This document shows positions 55,699-64,000 of a DNA stretch of 64,000 nt, piece after piece (the first letter of the stretch is position 1; each line of letters opens with the position of its first letter). The DNA is from Aurelia coerulea. Lineage: Eukaryota > Cnidaria > Scyphozoa > Semaeostomeae > Ulmaridae. The notes beneath the pieces are model-generated. The model saw nothing but the letters and a program-made list of their open reading frames with translations. It did not search any database and was not told the DNA's origin. Location: positions 11,757,501-11,821,500 of the forward strand of contig CM076949.1 of the NCBI GenBank assembly GCA_039566865.1, in the 5' to 3' direction. A program made the position numbers and the translations under genes.

Positions 55699-55779
55699 GT
55701 TGAAAGTAGCAGGCATCAATAGTGAAGAGCACCATGATATAGAGATTAAGGTGGAGCAGAAGATGTACTGTCAATCAGG
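55699..55779 (+). CDS. Exon 5 of the plus-strand gene
   Basis: 81 nt, phase 2 on both sides, acceptor GGGTGTAG and donor AGG|GTATTT. The peptide LKVAGINSEEHHDIEIKVEQ continues KMYCQSG. The phase-2 end joins the exon at 55973 to form a Gly codon and then QGRANAIINHR. Confidence 0.5.
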
Positions 55780-55972
55780 GTATTTGAGCCTGATAGCTGA
55801 GCATCAACAGCTGAGCCTGTGCTGAGGGTGTCACAATCATTGATAAACAGGGGTCTGCTGCTAAGTTTTTAGAAACTATACTCAATTCAGATCGCCAACA
55901 TTGGCCTTTTGTACTCATTTTCAATTTTGTTGTGTAACAGTACCCTTTTCAACAATGTGTAGTGTCTTTCAG

Positions 55973-56133
55973 CCAAGGAAGGGCCAATGCAATAATCAAT
56001 CATAGATATACAATTTTCCTTATAACAGATGATACAGTTATGGGTAACATGACAATTGATATACCCCAAGATTACAAGGGTAGAAATGTTCATTACCTCA
56101 GAGATATTGTTATGGATATTGTAACATCTAAAG
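55973..56133 (+). CDS. Exon 6 of the plus-strand gene
   Basis: 161 nt between CTTTCAG and a GTACGA donor, phase 2 in and phase 1 out. The peptide QGRANAIINHRYTIFLITDD, then TVMGNMTIDIPQDYKGRNVH and YLRDIVMDIVTSK, is well-formed and unbroken, and looks like a folded globular segment. No family recognised. The phase-1 end pairs with 56712 through a Gly codon. Confidence 0.65.
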
Positions 56134-56711
56134 GTACGAGTCTCTCAATTTTACTACAAAGCGTGAGAAGGGAATTATTCTGCTTTACCAAAGCTTTTTT
56201 TGCCCCTTAGCTGTATGAAGATAAGTGCCTTATCCTATCTTGGCTGTATTCATAAATTTTAGATATGTCAACTGACGATGCCTGTGCAATATCTATTGAA
56301 AGCTTGCTGAGACAGAAAACAAGGTCTCCCATGTCTAGCTTTTGCTGGGAACGTATTGACAACAAAGCAGCCACAGAAGATTTATGAAATATAGTTGATT
56401 GATGTACAGTTAGACCTTTTCAGTTGATAATACATTTGTGAAGTATATGATAAGTAGGAATCCTTATTTATTGTCGACTGCATTAAGTTAACTACTGCCA
56501 TCTTCCAGCTTTTGTTGTTTTCGATGCATTTTCCCATTTTTCTGAGAACTCCCCATGGAATGAGCTTTGATTGCTATGTTTCAAAGCCCCTTAGACGTTA
56601 TGACATTTGTATACGGATCATGACAAATAAAAGATCTGTATATAATTCATGTAGCTGTAGATCGTAACCCCTAAAGATCCATTCATTCTTCTTCCTTTGT
56701 TTGAATAATAG

Positions 56712-57127
56712 GAAAACGAAATGCTTATTGGGGAACTGAGGCACAAAAGCCGTTTTGGTGGCCAACAACGGTAAAGTTCGTGAGCCCAAAAAATAATAGA
56801 TCGACAGACAGACCCAAGCGTGATGATCTTCTTCGAATTATTCAGTCGTTTGTTGATAGTCGAGGTGGTGCAGCGACAGCAGATCATACAGAAGTGGGGG
56901 AGACTGACGAGGAAGATGAGCGGGATGAAGATGATCGGGAGGAAGATGATCGGGGGGAAGTTTTGAAGGATGAAGACATTGAAAGTCTCTGCGATATGGT
57001 TGATACAGTACGTATGATACAGTTAGCATTTTATAACAAAGTTTGCCAAACATCTCAGGCAGGAAATTCAAGAGCCCCAGTAGCAGTTGAAGTAAAGATG
57101 CCCCTCCAGATTAGAAACCTTCGTTAG
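56712..57127 (+). CDS. Exon 7 of the plus-strand gene: Trp-rich module, acidic stretch, stop
   Basis: 416 nt, phase 1 acceptor (TGAATAATAG), open to a TAG stop at 57125-57127. The exon begins KRNAYWGTEAQKPFWWPTTV, continues KFVSPKNN and KRDDLLRIIQSFV, then an Asp/Glu-rich run (about residues 65-90 of the exon) and a final basic segment ending PLQIRNLR. The W-G...PFWWP...F-x-SP pattern looks like a conserved module I have no name for. An internal ACA|GTACGT donor at 57008 in phase 0 could instead splice to the exon at 57691, giving CDMVDT|EMTLVDCQ. Two isoforms, or one longer gene, are both possible. Confidence 0.65.
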
Positions 57128-57690
57128 GCTACCATTATACCGGTATATTTAACGAATATCTTTAGTTTGTTAGTTTTTCCTAGATGAATGAGCTGCTTTT
57201 TGCGGATGTAACGTATTTTCTTGAACGTTGATCAGCATTATTTCGAATAATTTTTGGCAGAAAAACACAGATGATTGAAGGTGAAGTGAAGATGAGCTTT
57301 CGATTTTTAGCACCATCGCAGAGACAGAAACAGACAGAGAAAAAGCAGAAACAGAGAAGACCTAATAGAGTCCGTAACACCATGTCATGACGGTCAAGTG
57401 CAAGTGATGGGCCTCTGGGATCGAACCCTATCCGCCTGACTGTTCTAGCTGCAAATTCGGAGGATTACATCACTGCTCCACAACCTCTTACACCTTTGTT
57501 GACTGGAAAATTTGCAATTGTGTGAATTCATAGCATCTTACATGGAGAAGGAAATGCCTCTAAAATTTATTGAAATATCTTGCGGGGCAGTCTTGATACT
57601 ACTTGATTTTGATACAATGTTTACATTGGATTAGGCACAGATGAGTTTTACATCCATCATTTTATGCTGTTGTGATTTTCCATTCATCAG
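57128..57690. other. 3' UTR or intron of the plus-strand locus
   Basis: No exon is supported. The frame around 57180-57383 on the minus strand is not flanked by splice signals. Whether this is the end of one gene or an intron depends on the 57008 donor. Confidence 0.4.
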
Positions 57691-57857
57691 GAAATGACTT
57701 TAGTTGATTGCCAAACCATCATGTGCAATCTGGCTTCTTTGATTTGGCCTTCCCTAGAGCGTGCATCCACGATGATTGCAACGACTGCGTATGATGCCTG
57801 CCAATCTGCAATTCCAAGGGGACGAAATCCTGTGCAGGAGAGGCATATCAGAATTTG
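57691..57857 (+). CDS. Exon of the plus-strand locus (gene B or continuation of A)
   Basis: 167 nt, phase 0 in (ATTCATCAG) and phase 2 out (TTTG|GTAAGT). The peptide EMTLVDCQTIMCNLASLIWP continues SLERASTMIATTAYDACQSA and PVQERHIRI. The phase-2 end joins the exon at 58584 to make a Trp codon: RHIRI-W-SRHAMPEK. If it starts a separate gene, the Met at the second codon would be the likely start. Confidence 0.65.
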
Positions 57858-58583
57858 GTAAGTCACCGATTAGAGGTTTTCTAATTCTCTGTGATTGGCA
57901 GCTCTTTTGTTAAGAGCATGGCGATGAAATTCAGAAGAAATTGAACTATCTTCATAATCTTAGCAAGAAAACTAATTGCGTCTTGTCGGACTTAAGGGTT
58001 CTTTATTCCCGAGCTGTGTAAAAGGGTAATTGGAAGATGTACTTGCTTTCCATCGAACCATTTGGAGAAACTATCGATGTGGAGGTAAAGTCGTGCTATG
58101 GTCTTGTCTCATTCATGGTCACAAAGAGTCATGTGTCGAGATGGTTGCCCTGTACTTCATGTTCCTATTCCATTTTGTGATGATTCATTGCAAAGCCTTA
58201 TGATGATAACATATAGTCGCAAATCAGCTGGAACTAAATGCTTATTGTTTTCTACGCCCCAGAAAAAGCAATGCTTATCTTGTCTTGGGCGCTTGCAAGA
58301 ACACGAATATTACAAAACATATTGTTTTCCAAGAAGAATATTCTTGCAGTTTCGATCGTTTCAGAATTTTCCTCAAAGAAAAGTAAGCTATAAAATTAAA
58401 ACGGAGAGTGCTACTGCACGATTTTTAATACATATAGGTGTACAGGTCTTTCTGTCGCAAGAGCATAGCAAATAGATTGAAATAGACGCAAAGTCATATT
58501 TGTGTATTTCATATCGTATTTTGATAGCCCATGTTCTCGAAAATTTTCATCAACCAGAAAGGTATGTACTTTCCAATTTTCAG

Positions 58584-58764
58584 GTCACGACACGCGATGC
58601 CAGAAAAAGCAACAGGTTACGAACCGGTAGACATAACATCTGATGCAAACAGCCTAACCAGATCTGCGTCACGAATGCTGTACCATACAGAAAAACTTTG
58701 GCCATTAATAAGGGTTGGGATGCTATCAAAGGCAATAAGCGAAAGAGACTACCATGTGAATCAG
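58584..58764 (+). CDS. Exon of the plus-strand locus
   Basis: 181 nt, phase 2 in (CAATTTTCAG) and phase 0 out (CAG|GTATTT). The peptide SRHAMPEKATGYEPVDITSD continues ANSLTRSASRMLYHTEKLWP and LIRVGMLSKAISERDYHVNQ. Unbroken and joined in phase to the terminal exon at 59272. Confidence 0.65.
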
Positions 58765-59271
58765 GTATTTCTTAAGGAAAAACTTATTCCTAGCAAATTG
58801 AAGGTCAAGGGAATCGCTTCATGAACTAACGTATAGTTATTTGATATGTTTTATCTATGTTATAAGTTATGAATTTTTTACACACATAAGCACATCTTTA
58901 AAGATTTAATTTCAATTTCTTTTGCCAGTTGTGAAACCCTTCAACTTACAATTCTTAATTAGAATACCGATAACGAGGATCATCAAATATGTTACCATCA
59001 TTGTGCTCTGCATGGAGTTTAAGTCCTTGTAATAGCTTAATTTGAAAATCATCATTCAATACTGATCGTACGATTTTTGTAAAATTGTTCCAAAAAGTCA
59101 TCTTCTTTGTATTCGGTAGGTAGAGACTCTCTTTTTACACTGCTTTTACCATTTACAATGAAAATGTTTTCTAATTTCAAAATTTGCTGTTCATAGACTA
59201 ATGGTTGTGATCGAATGGGTCAAACTTTATTGTGTAGCCGATCTGATAATGGGATGTTTTGTTCCATTTAG

Positions 59272-59478
59272 ATATCAAATGGTGTTGTACAATTTCATGC
59301 AGATATGGACCCACTGGAGCAATTCAAGGATGGAATGTACAATTCAATGTTGGCACTAAAATCAGAAGGTGATCCACTTTTTACTGACCTCTTATACAAC
59401 TTTGACTTAAAGATTGAAAGTGTTGTTACATTTGTTAAAGATAGCAAAATAACTCACAAACACATTTATCGTATGTGA
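59272..59478 (+). CDS. Terminal exon of the plus-strand locus
   Basis: 207 nt, phase 0 in (CATTTAG), ending with TGA at 59476-59478. The peptide ISNGVVQFHADMDPLEQFKD continues GMYNSMLALKSEGDPLFTDL and ends THKHIYRM. A GTATGT at 59471-59476 could act as an internal donor just before the stop, but its phase does not fit the exon at 60728. I therefore read this as a true C-terminus. Confidence 0.62.
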   Translation: MSNGVVQFHADMDPLEQFKDGMYNSMLALKSEGDPLFTDLLYNFDLKIESVVTFVKDSKITHKHIYRM

Positions 59479-59853
59479 ACTGTAAATGAAGGCGTTCATC
59501 AGGTACTTAGCCACGTGAGTCACCGTTTGCTTTTGGTGCGTGAATTCCTAAGATTTGGTTCCCCAAATGCCCAAAAGGAAGAAAACTACAGCTAAATGAC
59601 AGCACAAAGCATGTCTCATGTTATTTTAGTTCGAAGAAGATAAACGTGAACGTGGATTCAAATTCAAATAGGGATTCAATTGTGAAAAGATCCAAAAATT
59701 TAAAAGAAGAACCTCTTAGATGATAGATATGCATGGAGGTCCTGTTAGCTGCACTTAGTAATTTTGGGTAACGAATATTTTCGTCATTATGTATGAATCT
59801 AAGGACCTTTCCTTGTATTTTTCTTAATGATATGAAGAGACAAAAGGAATGTA
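59479..59853. other. 3' flank, nothing recognised
   Basis: AT-rich sequence up to the next mariner-type MITE. No polyadenylation signal is clear. Confidence 0.4.
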
Positions 59854-60635
59854 TACCGGGTGTTCCAAAAAAAATGCAACGGATTTGATCGGGACTGGTG
59901 ACAAATTTAGGTCCAATCGATCCATAATGATTCTTTATATAATCCTCGATAGCTAACTTGAAGATAGATATCTTGTTTGTTGATATTGGTGCATGGAGAG
60001 TTGGAATATTAAGTTTCGGAAAGGTAGCATTGCATCTGTCTCATAAAAGAAAGTAATCCGCGAAATAGTTTGCTTGGGTGTGAAAAATGAATTAGTTCTT
60101 GCAATCTTCATGACTTTAATGAAATGCATTTTGTGTAATCTTTGTTCAAATTTTTACGGAACAAGAAATCAAATATACCCAAGGGAAAATTATCCATGGA
60201 TAAGATCCTTAAAATTGCTCATTCGTGCTTGACTCTTTTGCAGGAGGTGCACTATGATTGAAGAATTATATTCCTTGTGAATTTTCCCTTCTTCATTGTT
60301 ATGTTTGTGAATTTTTAGCTTTCAAATTTCAATTAAAATGTGTGCCTTGTGCCTTAGCATGCTCACACTACCACACTTTGCATATGACTGAGGAGATTCC
60401 TCAAGCACGCTTTCAATTAGGCCAAAACCCGAAACCTCTGGTTTGGAGATGGAAGAAAATCTGGACTTTCAAGAATGATATTCCAACTCTCCATGCACGA
60501 ATAGCAACAAACAAGGTATTTATCTTCAAGTTAGCTATCGAGGATTAAATCAAAAATTATTTTGGATTGATTGGACCTAAATTCTTGTCACTAGTCCCGA
60601 TCAAATCCGTTGCGTTGTTTTTGGGACACCCGGTA
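59854..60635. mobile_element. Mariner/Tc1-type MITE (copy 2)
   Basis: TA lies at 59854-59855 and 60634-60635 around CCGGGTGTTCC and the inverse of CCGGGTGTCCC. Long inverted arms are shared with 26207-27226 (ATTTGATCGGGACTGGTGAC; CTCGATAGCTAACTTGAAG). Its centre is in opposite orientation to copy 1 and lacks the telomeric tract. Confidence 0.88.
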
Positions 60636-60727
60636 GGATCTCGAGAACTTTACAACATTGTGCTAGGATGATGCCTTTTCAACGTTCGTCCTTGAAATTG
60701 ATTTTGTTCTTCTGGTTCTGCTCAAAG

Positions 60728-61126
60728 TAAGTCTTTGACTTTCCCACTGATAGATAATCAGTTCGATGTAAAGTCGTCCAAGTTTGAGGCTTCGTGTTTG
60801 TCCCGCTTCCTGGACATGGATGTCAAGATCATTTTCACTGGCAACACCGAGATATGCTTTGATGACACCGAGCACAAGCATAGTTTGCTGCTCATAAGTG
60901 ACGAGTCGTACCAGGTGATGCCTTTGGTAAGACTGGAGAATGAAATCGAGCTGGACAACAGACGAAGGTGTGACGCAAGAAGTAGGTGTCTGGTGTCATC
61001 GACTCTCCGTGAAGAACAATCTCTCCGGTGCAAAAATTGTTTATGGACGTATCACCCTTCTTGTGTCGGAAACAATGATTCTTCTGACGACTGCGGCTGC
61101 AAAATGATCCCTGAAGTTGGATCAAG
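60728..61126 (+). CDS. Exon with a PHD-like Cys/His cluster (gene C)
   Basis: 399 nt, starting in phase 2 after a pyrimidine-rich tract and CTCAAAG, ending in phase 2 at TCAAG|GTACTC. The peptide begins KSLTFPLIDNQFDVKSSKFE. Its last third reads RRRCDARSRCLVSSTLREEQ, then LRCKNCLWTYHPSCVGN and DCGCK. The order C-x5-C...C-x2-C-x4-H-x3-C...C-x-C resembles a PHD or related chromatin-reading zinc finger, though one ligand pair has atypical spacing. The upstream exon that must supply two nucleotides is not identified. The phase-2 end pairs with 61827 (Arg codon, then LNAFKNL). Confidence 0.6.
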
Positions 61127-61310
61127 GTACTCACAGTTACACATATTTCATTAATCAGACAAGTAGTACACATTATCTAATTACAAAAAGTAATGTATGA
61201 TAATCTGAATACATTTTGCAATGCACCAATGAAGCAAGTAACCTCCTTGAACTTATTTTTCCTTATGGCAATTGTGTATAATGAGTTAGTAACTTTGTTT
61301 CATTCTTGCT

Positions 61311-61480
61311 ACACGTGCATTGATGAAAAGCAATCGAACCAATGGAGGCATCATGGCTTGTGGTTAGCCACGGCTGATGATGATACACATCGTATTGATT
61401 GCTTTGTTTGCAGCAATGAGCAACTTTGGTTTACTTACACAGGAAAGCCTATCTGTTTTGAGGGACGATCTGAGACTTAA
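61311..61480 (+). CDS. Possible alternative terminal exon, Cys-rich, with polyadenylation signal
   Basis: The open frame reads HSCYTCIDEKQSNQWRHHGL, then RIDCFVCSNEQLWFTY and ends EGRSET at a TAA overlapping TTAATAAACAAA. It therefore has a polyadenylation signal at the stop. CYTC and CFVC with intervening His could bind zinc. The acceptor and its phase are uncertain: AAG|CAATCG gives phase 0, while the exon ending at 61126 leaves phase 2. It may be a distinct short gene or an alternative 3' end of gene C. Confidence 0.4.
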
Positions 61481-61826
61481 TAAACAAAATCTTTTTTCCA
61501 GCGTTGTATCTTTTTAAATTTCCGTGGTCTTTCCATTTTGGTATATTGCATGATTTATAACTTAAGTAAGTATGACGTTAGAATATAGGAGCATGAAAAC
61601 ATACAGGTTTGAAGTTGCTCGTTAGAAGATGGGACGAACTCTTCACGAAACCCCCTACTTCATTAAACATCATGATTCAATCAAATAGCAAGTAATGATA
61701 ATGATACGTATCAATACTACATTTGTGCGTTGGACCTGTTTCATAATGGATTATAAACTCGTAGTACTTGTTACAAAGCTGCACTTGTTTACTATTGTTA
61801 TGTCAGATTTTAATCACTCTTTTTAG

Positions 61827-61893
61827 GTTGAATGCTTTCAAGAACCTTTCCACATTCTCTGCTTTATTTGATCAGTACGAAACTGAACTTCAG
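61827..61893 (+). CDS. Exon of gene C
   Basis: 67 nt, phase 2 in (CTTTTTAG) and phase 0 out (CAG|GTATGC). The peptide LNAFKNLSTFSALFDQYETE continues LQ. It joins exon 60728-61126 in phase. Confidence 0.55.
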
Positions 61894-62345
61894 GTATGCA
61901 CGGAGGTGTTGAAATTCGTTACATTTTATTACACAGTTCCACCAAGTATTGTTCCATTTGTGAAGTGTTTCCTTCCATCTTTCCCAGTTCCTTGCTGTCC
62001 AATGTCTAATGGGAATGAAGCTCATATCTCATATTGAATGGACCCTATCATTGTACACCTTCCTTGTGCCAAATCTTCTTCACAAGGTGAAAAATGAATG
62101 CCTCTTTTGGCTGAAAATAAGGAAAATGATAGCCAAACCGAAAAATGTCTGCAAATATTTGTGACTGTTTGTAATTTATGTGATTTAGATATTTATCTCT
62201 GTCTACAAATACATGATGCGTCCTTAGTTAGATGTTAATTTTGAGATTGTTCACTGCAAGTACTTTGTTTAGAAGGTGCAAAAATTTAACAAATTTAGAG
62301 CTATGCGAATGGAGTAATGGTCAATACCTTCTTTTTCCATTTCAG

Positions 62346-62456
62346 GCATTAGTTGAAGGTCTATTTTGTGGCACCATCCAAAGCTGTAGAAATCTAAAAA
62401 GTGGACGGATGCGAAATGATCTGAACTGTTTTGTTGGCGGATTATCTTTTGAAATC
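62346..62456 (+). CDS. Exon of gene C
   Basis: 111 nt, 37 codons, phase 0 on both sides, acceptor CCATTTCAG and donor ATC|GTGAGT. The peptide ALVEGLFCGTIQSCRNLKSG continues RMRNDLNCFVGGLSFEI. Confidence 0.6.
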
Positions 62457-62706
62457 GTGAGTATCTTAAAAATTTTGAAGTCTAGTGATTTACCATGCAT
62501 GAGGTCTTCCTCGTTATTGCAAGTATGGACATCATTATCATTGTAGAACATTGATGGAGTGTCTTCTTATTGTTCGCACATTTTGTGAATTCTGGAGTTT
62601 TGCAGCAGGAAAACTGTCTGGACGCTAAGCGCTGGGAACTCAGTTCTCGAAGTAAACGTCTTTCGCTGTCAGACATGATTACTTAGTTTTCTATCATTCT
62701 TTGCAG

Positions 62707-62817
62707 GATCATCATGTAATAGATCGGGTAGGTGACTGGATGGATCAACAGGTCATAGAAACGCCATTGGACGATCGTCGAAAGGAGGACTTCTTTTGTG
62801 ATGTAGCCATAAGAGAA
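62707..62817 (+). CDS. Exon of gene C
   Basis: 111 nt, 37 codons, phase 0 on both sides, acceptor CTTTGCAG and donor GAA|GTATGT. The peptide DHHVIDRVGDWMDQQVIETP continues LDDRRKEDFFCDVAIRE. Confidence 0.6.
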
Positions 62818-63461
62818 GTATGTTTTCATGAGTTATTGTTTGTCTTTGAATGATACGATTATACCTATGAGTAAAAAAGCTACCACTTTTGGCAGGTTCT
62901 TGAATGAAAAATACAACGCCGGTATTCAAAAAGGAGATTTTAATCCAGCAGTCAGAGGCTAACTTAGATGTAAATTTTTTTGGTAAAATCACGTATTTTT
63001 AGACAGAGAAATTAGGGAAATGCTGGTAAAGGGATCTGTATTGGAATGAGTAGTCCACGTTCGATTAAAGACCATGATTTACTCGCCATTTAAATTTTAA
63101 TTCATTTCTAAAACTGGCAATAGTATTGAATTTGAATTTGACGGGCAAGTAGATTATGGACCAGGATCGAGGATGGAATTTTCGTTCCTGTCTAAATGAT
63201 GAAAGATTTTACCAAACAAAATGTTCGGATCTAGATTGGCCTTTGACTAGATTAATATTTAAGTTTTGAATATCGGCTGGATATTTTTTAATCCACAGCC
63301 CTGAAAATCTCGTAGCATTTTTTTCTGTATTGGTAGAGTCAATTGGAATTTTGGCATCTGCCTACAACAGGATGAAAATTTGGTGGAAAGAACTGTTTGA
63401 CTGCTTTCTTCATAAAGACGAAAATCACCATTTTAACCTATTGCTTGTTATTATCTCCTAG

Positions 63462-63584
63462 GTTGAGATGTTTCTCATTATGAAGGAGACAAAAGTTGGC
63501 AGACTTACAGCGGAAAGAGCTGCTCGGAAATATCTCTCGCCTAACTACCCTACATCCGATATGTGGTTGCATATGTCTATGTGA
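63462..63584 (+). CDS. Terminal exon of gene C
   Basis: 123 nt, phase 0 in (ATCTCCTAG), ending at TGA 63582-63584. The peptide VEMFLIMKETKVGRLTAERA continues ARKYLSPNYPTSDMWLHMSM. The four phase-matched exons from 61827 give a coherent C-terminus, but I do not recognise the family. Confidence 0.6.
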   Translation, partial: VEMFLIMKETKVGRLTAERAARKYLSPNYPTSDMWLHMSM

Positions 63585-64000
63585 ACAGATAACTAACGCT
63601 CTACAATATAGTCAATTTCCAGACACGTATCATATTTATAAACAGCTAACTGCTACCCGTACTTAACGAAGTACCAGTGACATTTTTCCACATGAAAGGC
63701 GAAACAAAGTTTCCTTTCTCCAAACATGGATGGCTGTATTTCGATTTTGATGTGCAGTTGCTGTCACTCTCTTTGGAAGTCATTTGCTATTGAATGAAAT
63801 TGATTTAATCTACCTCTGAAATGCTTGATCAACGACGCAATAGACCTTTTAGCTATTCTACAAAATAGCCTTGATCGAGCGTTATTTTTATACATTTTAT
63901 ACGCGACGTTCGGTCGAGTTGCGTTTCTAGCACTACTGTGCACCTTCGAAAAGTCTACAAAATGTAGCAAAATTTGCTCGATTCTGATTCTTTTCAGAAT
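63585..64000. other. 3' flank of gene C, nothing recognised
   Basis: A 68-codon minus-strand frame at 63764-63970 has no motif. The sequence runs to the window edge. Confidence 0.4.

Overview
The window is nuclear DNA of an animal. It has GT-AG introns, phase-matched exons, a coiled-coil gene of the BICD-related dynein-adaptor type, remains of LINE reverse transcriptases, many TIR-bearing DNA transposons and a short TTAGGG tract. The visibly AT-rich sequence, the transposon types and a cnidarian-style zinc-finger tyrosine recombinase suggest a marine invertebrate, most likely a cnidarian. That assignment is inference.

Layout. On the minus strand, six phase-0 exons (39427-39131, 35630-35415, 30854-30723, 28512-28366, 19795-19712, 666-484) form one gene of about 39 kb. 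I read it as a BICD-family-like (BICDL/BICDR) adaptor whose first exon carries the CC1-box. Its introns are packed with nested transposons. On the plus strand, 52751-63584 holds phase-consistent exons of one to three protein genes that I do not recognise. One exon carries a Trp-rich module followed by an acidic stretch. Another carries a PHD-like Cys/His cluster.

The most unusual segment is 2325-7261. An intronless CRESS-type Rep relative (plus strand, 2417-3646) has an intact-looking SF3 helicase but has lost the rolling-circle nuclease residues. It converges on an intronless zinc-finger tyrosine recombinase (minus strand, 7225-5457) that is broken by two one-base frameshifts. Between their 3' ends lies a 1.6-kb inverted repeat (3725-5343) built from mirrored arrays of a unit of about 117 bp. 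Each gene has a TATA box just upstream of its ATG. This may be a two-gene mobile element (recombinase for integration, Rep-like helicase for replication), or a chance neighbourhood of two separate insertions.

The rest is layered transposon archaeology. It includes two hAT-like elements with 8-bp target duplications sharing one internal satellite, a 5.8-kb element with 107-bp TIRs and a 9-bp duplication containing a 2-kb foldback element, three mariner-type MITEs (one holding a telomeric tract), TTAA-flanked MITEs (one nested in a LINE, another element with an identifiable empty paralogous site), a PIF/Harbinger-like MITE, a TAAGAAACT-rich family in many copies, and four LINE remnants. Several nesting orders can be read directly from target-site duplications.
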